64,000 nt of DNA, from positions 18,677,653-18,741,652 of the forward strand of contig NC_079478.1 of NCBI RefSeq assembly GCF_026230105.1, in the 5' to 3' direction. Below are positions 36,737 to 48,700 of this stretch, piece by piece. This DNA comes from Diorhabda sublineata. Taxonomy: Eukaryota; Arthropoda; Insecta; Coleoptera; Chrysomelidae. The notes under the pieces were generated by a model. That model ran no database searches, had not been told where the DNA came from, and saw only the letters and a list, made by a program, of their open reading frames with translations. The translations under genes were made by a program, and so were the position numbers. Each line of letters opens with the position of its first letter. The first letter of the stretch is position 1.

Positions 36737-36898
36737 TCAAACGTCAACGAGAAATAGTAGTATCCTATCTTTCAACACCTTATTAATATGAATTTCAATA
36801 CTTTCTTCTATTTTGCGCCTATCATCAAAATTTGTACTACATGGACCTAATATTAACCGGAATAGCATTGCCGTCAGCGGAGCTTTACCAGTGTAGTA
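36737..36898 (-). pseudogene. unclassified coding-like fragment
   Basis: On the minus strand one frame reads YYTGKAPLTAMLFRLILGPC, then STNFDDRRKIEESIEIHINK, then VLKDRILLFLVDV and stops. Directly upstream, another frame reads ISADEQTSLIDIIDGTTLVK. The two together look like one protein with a frameshift: amphipathic, mixed charge, few Ser/Leu-only runs. I do not recognise the family. It may be a transposon protein or a decayed gene fragment, or chance. Confidence 0.25.
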
Positions 36899-37198
36899 CC
36901 GTCTATGATATCAATAAGGCTTGTTTGTTCGTCTGCAGAAATCTATTCTACTAGTGCTACTTTGTTCTTTTTAATTTCGATGCTGCCAAGCTAAGTCAAT
37001 GACGAGTATCTTGGAAATTTTATTTTTAAATTCGTAAAAATGGTGCAGAAACTATTAATGTTGAAAACAGCTCACCCAGCTAACGATATGGGAAAACTCA
37101 ACTGTACGAGTGATTTTTAAGGATTAATACCTCATTGTTGACGCCCATCATTTGTCTGTATAGAGGAAAATGTTCATATTTTGAAATGAATATTACGC

Positions 37199-37369
37199 AG
37201 CATTATTCGTCAAAAAAGATTCGTGGCAGATCAGGACTGGTTCTTGCACCATGAGAATGTACTTGTACTCATAGATATCTACGTTCAATAGTTTTTAGCC
37301 GAAAATGGCAAGGTTACGCTGACCCAAGCACTTTACTCGCCTGACCTGGCACCATGTCTACCCATGTAA
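37199..37369 (+). pseudogene. mariner transposase remnant (irritans-like)
   Basis: The frame reads SIIRQKRFVADQDWFLHHEN, then VLVLIDIYVQ, a stop, FLAENGKVTLTQALYSPDLAPC and a stop at 37367. It matches the mariner pattern R--RP-L----W-LHHDNAPAH-------FL-----------YSPDLAP. The second catalytic aspartate (normally HHDN) reads HHEN here; the third (SPD) is kept. A later VSRIVSTDGTKY at about 37440..37475 resembles the usual C-terminal KCI--DG-YFE. Internal stop, changed catalytic residue and missing N terminus make it inactive. Confidence 0.82.
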
Positions 37370-37499
37370 GGAGGCATGAAAAGACATCCATTCTATCATT
37401 TCTATCATTCAATCATTTCTCCATACGAGTACAAAAAGTGTCTCGAATTGTAAGCACCGATGGGACAAAATATTAGTTGTAGTGGAAGTTATTTTTAAG

Positions 37500-38138
37500 T
37501 ACATAACAATGCTTTTCTCAAAAATGTTAAACTCGATGTATTTTTTAGAAAAATCCGGTAATTTTTGTGTCCTCTCTCGTACAATCCAATTTCATTAATT
37601 ATTTATAACTTTAATTAATAATAACAAACAACACTATCACATACACTTTCGCTATACTTAAGGACACTACTCACTCGAACACATTTTTATTAGTTGCCTC
37701 TAGATTCGTATTTTTTCATCATCCTCTTTGCAATCCTTTTATTCTATCGGATTGATATAAATAAAAGTCTAATGGTCATCATCAATACATGGCTTGAGAT
37801 ACGTGTGTCTTTTGGTATGCCACATACGGCAGATGCTTGGTTACACTGAGAAAACAATTACTACAATTAATATATTTAGAATTGATTTTTATAGCATGAT
37901 ATGTAACTTGAAAAGTAACTCAAGTAGGTGAAAGAACCTTCGCAGGTGTCTGATCTGAAGACTGATCAGCTGACTTCAGCATCATATCAAGTCATACAAT
38001 AGTCTCAATCCGCTACAGAAATGGACATTCACAGATTCTGATTTGAAAACCTCTCTTTCCTCACATTTTTTCCGGTTATCCTAGCAGCCAAATAATGTTG
38101 CCATGTTAACTTATTAATTCACAGACATTTTGAGTTAC
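37500..38138. other. no gene seen
   Basis: AT-rich DNA, with no recognisable coding or repeat content beyond the C-terminal mariner scraps just upstream. Confidence 0.4.
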
Positions 38139-38291
38139 CTAAAATTTATATTTCAACTTATTTTCCCTTCTGTATTGTACTATTGCTCTTATACGTTGAA
38201 TACTCTCTCCAGCAACTTCGATAACTGCATTATCATATAAGCAAAGACCGGACAAGAGGGAAACAATAACCAATGCCGAAAGTTTTAGCAT
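38139..38291 (-). CDS. possible small secreted peptide ORF
   Basis: From the ATG whose first base is 38291, the 50-codon frame reads MLKLSALVIVSLLSGLCLYD followed by NAVIEVAGESIQRIRAIVQY and a basic tail. The first 17 or so residues have the shape of a signal peptide (K, hydrophobic core, small residues GLC). The frame ends in TTTTAG immediately followed by GTAACT, so the AG could also be the edge of a splice donor and the ORF a first coding exon. The upstream ATG at 38360 would place a charged segment before the hydrophobic core and is less likely. No family recognised; a chance frame cannot be excluded. Confidence 0.25.
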   Translation of the reverse strand: MLKLSALVIVSLLSGLCLYDNAVIEVAGESIQRIRAIVQYRRENKLKYKF

Positions 38292-38399
38292 TTTTTTTGG
38301 CACAATTTTCAAAACAAATTTGTAGCAGATAAAATATTTTTCATGGAAAAATTTACACATATAAAACTTTGGTTTGACGGAACCAACGGTTCAAAAGGT

Positions 38400-40650
38400 T
38401 AATGCAAACATTTAATAACGATCATTTACTTAACCGAATTCTAAAAGTGATTCAGATGATAAACTCTCGGAATAATATTGATTGAAATGGATTTTGTTTG
38501 TTTGGCACTTCAATTTGAGAATCAAAATTGTTTATTACGCAAATTCATAGGTCAACCTTACTTCTGATTCTTCTCAGTTAATTGACTAACATTTGTTTAA
38601 TTAATATTAATTTGTGTTCTATTTGATACTCGTTTGGATTGTTCCTATTTAAGTTTATCCATGTTCTAATTATATTTTCCAATCGGCATTCTAGAAAAAA
38701 TGTAATCAGTGGGCGATTCTTTCTATAACATATTTTATCTACAACTATCACATAATTTATGGATTACTATAAGTATTTTGACAAGTAATGACTGTTCATT
38801 CATTTTTCATTTAAATATTGACAATTCAATGGATTAATATTATTTATTCAATCGTCATATCATTATTAAATCATAATGTATTATTTTGATGTAAATAATC
38901 CTGAAATCTACATGGGTAATTCAATCCGTCGATTATTAGCAACAATTTGTTTCATGCTACACAACTGTGAGAACAAACCAGAACAACCATGGTTGCCGAA
39001 GGTTGTATCGACGACAACAAAAATAACAGGTTAGAACGAGTAATAAAAATTAACAAGAATAAATGAAAATAATAAACACAATGTTTAAGTATTAATAGTA
39101 TTTTTATTTGCCTTATATCATTTACAAGATATATTTACTTAATTGGAATATGCGACATATTTTATCTTACAGTTCAATTCAATTGGAAATGACTTGGCTA
39201 TCAAATATATTTTTCTCGGTGTACCTATCTAAAAGTATGACTTGCAACACGCGAATACGGTCCATTATTGGTATAAACTCATTAGTTGTTTCGTTAACAA
39301 GTTAACAAGATGGCAGCGTTATCACGATCAATCGCTGATGATATTGTTGGTATCCACGCACCATGGCTCTGGTATAAAACTACTCCCCCCGCTGCTTCCT
39401 TGTGTATTATAGCATACTGCGATCTCCTTTCTTTCTTTCCTTAGATCATCATCACAGTGGCGGCACAATTTGGAAAAATAGTAGATTACTTAAATATGGT
39501 CCAAAAATGAATAGCGTGAGGCTAAAGAAAAGCTCTAAGATTTGGTTTTATGTTTATTACTTAGGGCTGTATCAATAAAATAATAGTAGAGAGATGATAT
39601 CAACTTTTTCTATCACACAAATACATATGATTCGCATATTTCTTCAATAATTTATTTTTTGAAAATAAATCAAGGAATTAAGATGATAAAATTTAGATTG
39701 GAAAGCAGTAACATGGTAGAAGTTATTTTGGATATGAAGAATCATTTCTCTGCTATTTTTTGACGAATTATTACACCATTAAACTTTATCCTTTATGTTC
39801 TTTTAATGTTGCTACTAAATTGTACTTAGGTTAAAAAATGATTCCACAATGCTGTAAAAAATGGGTAAACCAATATATCTTTCATGGAATCTATTTGTTT
39901 CATTCGAGTATATGGTTTTGAATTAAAAATCTTCCAATAATTGTTCATAAAGGCAAATGATAGAAATAGAAGTGTCTTTCTATTCTTCTTATCACCGTGA
40001 CAATTTATTCCATTTTAAAGTTTTAATCGTTTAAATACGAACTTCTGTAGTTATACACATAAGAATAAAACATAATAAGTAACATCATTTTATAAGTTTT
40101 GGATTCCATTTTTTTTTCTTTTCTATGGTTTGATACGAAAGCTGTTCCGCCTATGAAGGATGAATCTTACCAAATTATAGTAATAGTCTAGTGTACTCAA
40201 AGCCGTATCGTTAAAACTTTTTCTTTCTATACGTGTACTTAGTAATTTTTTTAATGAGGAAATAAGGTACGTGCTTGAAAGTTTTCGTGCTCTACCGAGT
40301 GAGTGAAACCTATTTTATAGATAATTTTCAGGATTTTATAGCAGTAAATATAGTGGTAAAATAAAAGAAGATGAACAACTACCTATAATGTACTCTTGTT
40401 CAGTTTATTATTACGTTTTTTTCCTTTTAATTCAAGTTGAAGGAAGTACCTACAATTTATTGTTGATGCTACTTCAACAATAAGGCGGCAAATAAGTATC
40501 TTAAGTGAGCAAGCTATCAAATGAACTCTATCATTATTTTTGATAGGAATTCTCAAGCTCAAAATATTTACTTTTGCTCATAAAATATATACAAGAATTT
40601 TAACTAGAGCGAGATAAGACAAGAGAAAAAACAAACAGTATCCCTGTATT
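38400..40650. other. no gene seen
   Basis: AT-rich DNA. A GC-richer patch at about 39310..39480 (GATGGCAGCGTTATCACG, TACTCCCCCCGCTGCTTCC) has no coding match that I recognise. Confidence 0.45.
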
Positions 40651-40682
40651 TATTTGTATTTGTATATTTGTATATTTGTATT
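40651..40682. repeat. low-complexity TTTGTAT tandem repeat
   Basis: A run of imperfect TATTTGTA units. Confidence 0.75.
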
Positions 40683-41781
40683 AAACTTGGAACATTTTGT
40701 GATAAGTGAACAATTTTTAGTTTGTGAATGGATACCCATAAGTCCCTGCTTTAACTAATTTTCTAAAGAAGTATATATGTTTCAATTTTTTAGAGTGAAG
40801 TCTTCTAAATAATGGTAGAAGGATTCCATGTATTAGTCAAGTATTGTTATTGAAACGTTAATTTAATTAATTAGCTTCACTTTACTTTTCTCAGCCATCA
40901 TTCATTGGTATGTGCTTTAATCGGTGTAAGCACCGATGATGATTAACTAATATGGATGCAGCCAGGGTTCACACTCAGATCCAATAATCGGCTGGGCTCT
41001 GTATTTTTGAAAAAAGGTATATTTTGCTTCGACTATTGTCTGTTATCATAACTGCACATTACTAAACCGATGGAAAGAGGAATTATTAAAAGGGACAGTT
41101 CCATATGCAGATAACACCCCATCTTTTGGCAAGACAAAAGTGTAGAGCTATTAACCATAAATAGACTCATTAATCAGTAAAGCAAAATAAATTAATATAT
41201 AATAAGTTCCCCTGGAAAATAAAAAATTTCAATTGGTCAAAGGAATGTGAATTTGGAAATTATAAAAAATAACAGAATAGAATACACGAATCAAAAAAGC
41301 AAATGGAAAGATTGAAAAACAATGATGATATTAAAGAAAAACTTCAGCGGCCACAAGGTTTCCTAAATCTGAACTACAGCGATTATTGGCTGTATTGAAA
41401 CCTGCAATGACAGAAATCAGCCAAATGAGGAAATATTCAGTGAAACAGAATCTAAAGAAGATTTCATAATAAAGTTAGAAAAACGTTGTTCTCACTCGAA
41501 AAAAAAACTATTTTCATGAACAATTGGATTGGTGACTTTTGTTTCAGGGCAAGAAATGGAATTTCATCCATGCAAGAAATATATACGAGGTTATGTAAGC
41601 GAACCCTTAGGACATAAATCACTGAATCTGGAGGCAGTCAACCATCGAATTTAAGTTTTTTTGCTTTGTACTTGTATTACAACAACCAATCACCGTGATT
41701 GTTTCAGATATAGCCAGGTTTGTGTGAATACTGTGAAGTATCTCAAAATAAGAACTTACTTCTGCTCCAACTAACCCTTAA
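40683..41781. other. no gene seen
   Basis: AT-rich DNA. A small stem ATCGGTGTAAGCACCGAT lies near 40920. No gene recognised. Confidence 0.4.
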
Positions 41782-42127
41782 TTTTATCATATGACAGTCC
41801 TTTTAAATTCTTCAATGAAATATCGAAGTTTCTTATCAAAAACATTCTCAAAGTTAAAGAATAACCTTGCGACTGCATGTCTTCTATACGCTTGCTCATT
41901 CTTTTTTCGTTCTTTGCACCAAAGATTGATGTTAGCCCCATGGGTGTTTTTATGTAATTGTTTTATTTTAATTTTCTTTGTAGTGTTTTTCATGGAATAT
42001 TGTTGATTAAAGAGGCCCTATGAACAGTCATCCCGCCATTTTGTACTTCTTCCATGACATTTTTCCAATCCTCTTCACTCCAGACACCTCGACCAACAGC
42101 CACATCCCGTTTGTATTGATTAGGCAT
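41782..42127 (-). pseudogene. pogo/Tigger-like transposase N-terminal (psq-type HTH) remnant
   Basis: From the ATG with first base 42127 the minus strand reads MPNQYKRDVAVGRGVWSEED, then WKNVMEEVQNGGMTVHRASL, then INNIP and a stop (41990..41992). The following frames give KTLQRKLK, KTPMGLTSIFG and RIEDMQSQGYSLTLRMFL. The pattern W-----l--Av--vk-G--s---As---giP--TL---l, then a GP-x-LT-like block and a G-slT--- helix, is the pipsqueak/CENP-B N-terminal DNA-binding region of pogo-type transposases and their domesticated relatives. The ATG is preceded by TTTTTCACAG, which could be a splice acceptor. The catalytic domain is not found downstream, so this is a truncated remnant with a stop. Confidence 0.75.
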
Positions 42128-44602
42128 CTGTGAAAAATGTTGAGGATTGAAAATTAATCAAAAATACCGTATTAAATTTTATGGATATCAAAATATTTTT
42201 GTGATCAGTCAATATGTTAACCTTTTAAATCGAACGTTTGATTTAAAAACAAAGTCAAATTACTTATTTTTTAATTATTTGTACAAAAAAAAAATTCAAC
42301 TCTTGGTGCTTGTGCTGAAACGAAGCGAACTGAATTAAAAGTAGTGCGATTAATTCCAGAACTTTTTTCTATTTGCCATCTCTCCCTTATGGCCACAAAA
42401 AATGCAGTAGGATTAACAAGAAGATATAGCCGGAAACTGATTTTTTTGCTAAAAATCTTTAATTGGTCATCATAATTGAAAAAGGCCCAATTTTAAATAA
42501 GATATTAGGTGTTGCATTTAAATATTTTTTACATTGAAATAAGCACGTTTACTAAAATAATAATAATAAATACTTTGAATATTATTTATGTGTAAGATAT
42601 ACTGAGATAATTATTGGAAATTTATTTGTTATTATGTTATGAAAAATATTGAAAGGTATTTTGTTTGACCGATAAAAAAATCATATTGTGGCCATAAATT
42701 AGAACTAGGATAGTGTGTAGCAACTTTATAAGAAGACAAAAGACCATAATGGGTGTTTTCGCAACAATGGAAGCAATAAAAATAATTAATAGAATATTAC
42801 AGGCTATTGTTTCGAATTTGGTGAAAACATTTTGCTGTGGCAACTATGGGTATTCGTGTCGGCGATTCACTATTATACCGGCAATGTTATTATGCAAAAG
42901 TGTAATTATCATAAACAAGGATATTGTGGAAACTGCTTATAAATCGAATGGTGAGGGCTTGTTGACTTTGCAGCTCAATTATGTATAAATATATATAATC
43001 TGCTTTAAAAAGCTTTTTAAATACGAAATTTCAAAAGCTAATGACATTCGTACAAGCAATACCGAATATAACGCTTCTACGAGATTTTGTGTTACTTAAG
43101 TATCATTTTTAGAATAAAATTTCACAGATTTGATTGTGTACAAGCGTAAGCGAATGAGGTCTATTAAATGTCCCATTGGAATCTCAGCAGATATTTCCAT
43201 AAAGCATAAAATATTATTTTAAAAGAAAGTTTTGCTACTCGAAAATATTCTCATGCCGAAACTATAGCCACAATATGTTTCTCAATTTTATTTTATTTTG
43301 GCACTTGAATTATCATCCCCATGATAATGCCGTTCTTGTCCCTTGCACGCTCTTACTCGGCGACCCTGTGTACGTTGTAATACTATGCGTAGCGGCAAAG
43401 TGTATAAAATTGTGTTTTTCAAATGACATTACGTTTAACAAAATTCAAGAATATGAATAAAAGAACTCCATCGTCATTCACAATGCGAAACCGAAAATTT
43501 TAGTTCATTTCGAGGAAATAAAACGATCGTAGTAATCCATGCTTTAAACAGAGCGACGAGATCGCAGTCAGCTTGATTCAGCAAACAATCGACTATCGAC
43601 ATCCAAAAAAGGTAACGCATATCAACGTGATCTACACTGATGGAAATCAATCGCATCCATCAAGAATGTCAATCAATGCCTCACGTGTCAATCAATGAAG
43701 ACAGTTGTTGTGGCTTGTCCTACACGCTTTCTTTACGGTTAGCAAGCATGCTTATTCTCGGGTTGCTTCGATTCACAATTGTGGTTAAAGTATATACGTT
43801 GAACAGATCTGCATCGTGATATCCTTGCAAGGATTTTCACCGCATAAGGATCAAATTAAAGAAGCACTTTGAATGAATCAATGAAATAGTGCAAAGAGCA
43901 CTGATAAACTGTTTTGAAATTAACTTGCTAAGAAGTTGCGTACATTTTTCAAATTATGAACAGTATTTATTTGCTACTATATTAAACTGAATATCTTCAG
44001 AAGTTGTTGAAAAGAGATTAGAAAAACATATAAAATTTTATCAAATATTCTTTCGATGGAAAAATAAATAGCGTTGAAATAATAATAATAATAATTACGA
44101 ATTATTTACAGCAAACATTGAATAGAAATATCGTTAAAACCACTCTACATGCATGGAAGATAAGTTTCTAAAAGACTGATAAATTTTCATATTGTATCGA
44201 TATTTTCTTGTGAGCTAATGAAAACAAGAATGGAACGTTCATTATAAAAAACAAAATTATACTCTAGGATAGTCAATAAGATCAGTAGGAAGATCAACAT
44301 GAAATAGTATGTAGAAGTGAATTGCAGGTATTTAATTTTTTTGTCGACACTGACTCATATAGACACAAAGTACAAATTCGCAATTATAACCTGGGTTTAA
44401 ATGCACAGCGATAAAGAATATCATATTCAAAAGAGGATAAACTAATATTCTAATAAATTAATAAAAAACAAACAGATCCTGAGCATTAAAATATGAAATT
44501 ACAAACCTTACCATAGGTACTCATAGAAGGGTTTTTTCAACAAATATAGAATTGTTTCAATAACAACACATTATTAAAATATTTTATTACTCTAGATCAA
44601 AA
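42128..44602. other. no gene seen
   Basis: About 2.5 kb of AT-rich DNA. The frame at 42713..42988 (91 codons) and those at 43275..43656 carry no motif I recognise. GC-richer patches at about 43320..43400 and 43540..43760 remain unexplained. Confidence 0.45.
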
Positions 44603-44785
44603 AATGAGAAAATCAATGTAATAAGCCCATATGAAGTTCCTTTTAATTATTATGATACTGTTTACATGGGACAAACATGTCAATACTTTAAAATTCGATT
44701 AAAAAATCATCAATACCATAACAAAAATAAAACTCCATCAAAAACATATGAAATAACAAAAATATTAAGAATGAAAAAATCTTAA
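44603..44785 (+). pseudogene. Penelope-like element GIY-YIG endonuclease fragment
   Basis: One stop-free frame reads NEKINVISPYEVPFNYYDTV, then YMGQTCQYFKIRLKNHQYHN, then KNKTPSKTYEITKILRMKKS and stops at 44783. It fits the GIY-YIG pattern of Penelope-like retroelements (NVIYkIpC--C---YIGqTgR-f--RlkeH), with YMGQT in place of YIGQT and the first Tyr-containing motif altered. GIY-YIG is the endonuclease that such elements use to nick their target. No Penelope reverse transcriptase is seen upstream, so this is a C-terminal scrap. It lies about 150 bp before an unrelated R1-like LINE tail on the same strand. Confidence 0.75.
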
Positions 44786-44938
44786 GAGAGAGAGAGAGAT
44801 AAGCTTAATTGTCATAAGAAAATTTTACAATTTTATGGTCAAAGCGACACAATTTTATATTAAAAATATAAAATAACAATTTGACATAATAATTATAATA
44901 CATTCAATATCTCACTTCACGAACTTCAACCCGCTACG

Positions 44939-45900
44939 AAAACTGAGATGTTATTTCTTGCAAGGAAACGGATAGACAAGACTGTCCATTGATATCGGGA
45001 TAGACGAAATAGAGAGATGCGAAATAAAATATTTGGAAGTGACCTTAGATACGAATACGTCTTGACGGTCCACGGCCGGAGAAACGAAGACTGCTGATGG
45101 CGACGACTCACTCAATTCTTTTGTAAGAGGCGGAGGTCTGGTCAGAAGCCCTGAGAATAAAGGAATACTGCAAAGCGATGACGATGGTACAGGGACAAGA
45201 TGCATTGAGAATCGCTAGCTCGTACTGGACTGCCTCCGCACAAGCTGTCCTAGTGGTGGCGGGTATAATTCCCGTTGATATCGTAGCTTTCGAGCGTAAA
45301 AGGATATATAGAAGCAGCTCAGACATAACACGACAGGATGCGGCAACCATTGAACGCACTAGAACAATATGAATGTGGCAACAATGATGAACAGAAGAGA
45401 AATCATCTGAATGGACGCGACGCCTAATAAAAGACCTTAAACTGTGGACCGAAAGAAAGTTTGGAGAGGTGAACTCCTACAGTACCCAGATTTTGACAGG
45501 AGACGGTTACTTCCGATGGTATCTTTACAAAATGAAAAAAGTACAAACACCTAAGTGTTATGGAAACGACTCAAATAATGCCGAACACTTCGTTCGTAAC
45601 CACAGGAGAGGTTTGAAAGAGGAAGTAGAGGAGACTGTGGGCAGCATAAATCCTGATAATTTTGTGATGCTGTACAAGGTACAGTGCTGGAAACTGGTTG
45701 CTATCTATACTGAGAGAATTCTTAGGCAAAAGAATGTCTGGCATAACGTTATCATAGAAACGCAACAAATGGAACATCATACACGGACACACCAGTGCCC
45801 GGGTGGACGGAGATGCTGAATATGGCGATTTAGTGGGTAGGCTACGGGAGTCCCACATCTCCTACAGAATAATGAGGTTCTATAAGCAGAAATTAAGAGC
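44939..45900 (+). pseudogene. R1-like LINE ORF2 C-terminal region, copy 1
   Basis: Across frames the order is KTEMLFLARKRIDKTVH, IKYLEVTLDTNTS, LLMATTHSILL, a stop, EAEVWSEALRIKEYC, then MTMVQGQDALRIASSYWTAS, AVLVVAGIIPVDIVAFERKR, then YSTQILTGDGYFRWYLYKMK, PDNFVMLYKVQCWKLVAIYT and ERILRQKN. These are the standard blocks after the RT core in R1/TRAS-type LINEs: KYLGV-LD, S-llYGaEvW, LRi-s-YRTVS, GviPidll-ERk, LTGHGYF--YL and ILR-K. The usual cysteine knuckle is damaged: C-x-Y-C-EHDS of copy 2 reads CYGNDS here, six bases shorter. Stops and frameshifts show it is dead, and the RT core is missing. Confidence 0.9.
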
Positions 45901-46065
45901 ACAGTAAAATACAAAATAGAATTTGTAAAAATTATTCGAACATAAAAATGGAAAACCTATCATTGATAAAGCATACCTAAGCAATGTAAGTGAATTTTAT
46001 AATTCTATTTTCAATAATTTCAATGTCACTTTAAGTTGTTCTTTTTCAGTAGGTCAAAAACAGAC

Positions 46066-46115
46066 CTTATTTTGATATTCATGTGATAGGTGATCAATCG
46101 TTTCTATCTATCAGA
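46066..46115 (-). repeat. dispersed repeat family, copy 4 (inverted)
   Basis: The complement reads ATCACCTATCACATGAATAT followed by CAAAATAAGG, nearly the same as copy 1 at 9954..10045. This is the only minus-strand copy in the window. Confidence 0.65.
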
Positions 46116-46534
46116 CTTATGATGTGAGGTTAAATTTTGAACAAATCCAAAATTATGACGAAACCTTAAAATATTTTGTATTAAAAAAATCAATATTCAC
46201 TGAAGGAGATCTAAAATGAAAATCACGAGATCACATATGAAAAGTTCAAGTATCAAGACATATCTATGACTAGCCTCCTATTCATAAGACTTACAAATAG
46301 ATGTTTGCGTCGTTTGTTGAAGCCAACTTAAATTACCCTACGAGAATAAAGTACTTTTTTCCTAAAAATTATGCTCACCGAGGAGACTCTTATCCCATAA
46401 ACAATTTCAAAAGAGATAAGCACAAATAAACAATCCCGCTGTCGACAGTAACTGAATAAGAAATTGATTTAAAACATTGTTAAGATTTTAGCAGGAGCGT
46501 ATCATCGCTTATATATTTTGGAATAATCTCATTG

Positions 46535-46610
46535 TTACCTAAGCTTAGTGGTTAGGGTAGTACGGACATTTTGGGCAAAATTTTACGCCTGTGTCAACAT
46601 TGGCTCACGC
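46535..46610 (+). repeat. possible tRNA-derived SINE head
   Basis: AAGCTTAGTGGTTAGGGTAG near 46540 resembles a Pol III A box (TRGC-NNAGTGG-TTAGG type). A clear B box (GGTTCGANTCC) is not present at the expected distance, and the cloverleaf does not close by eye. It is not a functional tRNA. Confidence 0.3.
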
Positions 46611-48383
46611 CACCGCTACTTTTAAATGCACTCTTCTACCTGTTGAAAAACAATGATAATCACAAGGCGTCATGAACAGTGATATAGATTACAGTCTAGA
46701 ATATGAGCGGTTAAAAATTGGGCATTTTATTTCATTGGTTATACATTTTAATTTATTTTTCTCATATCCACTATATGTAACGACCACAGGAGGTTTTATA
46801 ATGGCAAGAATATTGGATTCTCCTACTTTGTTCACCGTTACTGCTATCAAATCTAAGATGCTAATATTATGCGCGTTTCTCCACTTGTAAATTGTATATA
46901 AACTAAATTTATTTGTAATTTTATAATAGATTAAGTATTGTCAAGTGAAAGATCTTTGCATACCGCGTTGTTTTCAGAGTTTCCTTGTGAAAAATGTTTT
47001 TTTATATATAATAGTATCTAGAGAGAACCAATATTCACTAGATTCCATTGATACCAAAAATACCTGTTCAGTTAGAGACTGACATTTCCATTTGTTATTC
47101 AATAATCAGGTACATATAAACATATTTTATTCCAAAGTCACATTGGTGCTAATCCCGAATGGGCTTCTAGTGATAATTTTTATTAAATGTTGCTTTGGTG
47201 TTGTTAACTTTGTTAATGTTATAAGTCGAAAATGGGTCTGTATCTTAACATCAGTTAAATAATAGTCTAGTAGATTAAACGACCCCGCGCGATTATTTCC
47301 AGTTACACCCATGCAATGCCCCATTCAATACATTTTGACACTTACATTTCGGCTTTTTAGCCCGTACGCAAATGAAAAAAAATGATAAATTGACATGAGT
47401 GAGTAATAATATGCCCAAGTAGCAGTTCGTGTTGATATATTTAAATGTTAATTTTATAAGCAGAAACTGTTATTACATGTTTTTGATTTCTTGCCGTAAA
47501 TAACTTAACTGGTTAAACGCTTGACAACTAATCGTTAACCAATTATATTCGTTATAGACGTCTACGGAGTTGGAAGCTACAACCTGTCGTAATTTATGTA
47601 ATAAGGTATGAAATGTCTACAAGGAGAGTTAAAAGAGATTTAATAACTTCGAGATGTTACTAAAAATTTATATACGTTTTCATGGTACAGCCAAATATAT
47701 GAATCTTCGATGGCCAGAAATACCGCTAACGAGATTCGTACCATATGGAACCACTGGGCGCAGCGTTTTGCCTCTTTCTTAGCAATGAATATATATATAT
47801 GAGTACAGTATCATGGTAATGGGATTGAAAAATAAATTGCACACAAAGCTGTTAAACGGTTGAACTAATATATTTGAAAGGGACAAAAATGTTCTGATAA
47901 GTTGTATTGAAAATTTAAAGCCGTTGTCCTCTTAATTCATCATTTATAAACTACATATATAATTGAGTTTTTTGTTAATCCACTGGGTGATTGAAACTAA
48001 GTTATATATTTATGATATTATTGCTTGAAATCCTGTCTGTTGTTGAGCTTCCTTATTCTAATTCTTATACTACAGCTATCGCATGTTATGTTATGGGAAT
48101 TTACTTTGCACTTGTTTCCTTATATCAGTTTATATGAAATTAAGTTATATAAAGGGTGTAGTACAGATCTAAGGAAGGAAATATAAGTAAAAGCAAAGTT
48201 TGCAGACCTACTTTCACATCTAAATAGGACTTTCTATTAGGGGCACCGGGCATGTCGATTGTTATTGGTCAGCTTAATGTATTCTTCGAAACCATGTTAA
48301 AGACATTTGAAGGTTATCGTAATATGTTCACTTCTATAAAAGTATTTATACATCTATATCCATATAGACTTTTTGGCAATGTG
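46611..48383. other. no gene seen
   Basis: AT-rich DNA. The frames 46672..46890 and 47127..47324 have no recognisable motif. Confidence 0.45.
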
Positions 48384-48700
48384 CGGTCACCTGAACAAAC
48401 AGTTAATGTATATCTTTATAATGAACAATTGGATAGAGAAAACTAACCTTTAATAAAATGTATCGGGTAATTTTCAACACCCACCATACTCACCCGATAT
48501 CGCACAATCGGATTTCCATTGATCTATAAAGAGAGTCAAATACAAAATGATTCATAACTGTTAGAGTTTTTCCACCCCTAGTTGGAATTATAAATGGTTT
48601 TCGTAATATGAGGAAGGCTCAAAAATACAATACAGTTGGGGATTTGTCGTTTCCAAAGGACCTTCTAGATTGTAACTAAAACGTGCATTTGTTGATTATT
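48384..48700 (+). pseudogene. mariner transposase C-terminal remnant
   Basis: RSPEQTVNVYLYNEQLDREN and a stop at 48444 match the mariner block LL--GQTVNSDLYC-QLDR. About 30 bp further on, in another frame, comes HPPYSPDIAQSDFH, which holds the last catalytic aspartate (SPD). The segment with the second aspartate (HHDNA-PH) between these blocks is missing, so the copy carries an internal deletion as well as stops. Upstream sequence in the same frame (from 48252) is too diverged to assign. Confidence 0.8.

Noticed and set aside
46535..46610. tRNA gene
   Set aside because: Only an A-box-like sequence is present; there is no B box and no closing acceptor stem.
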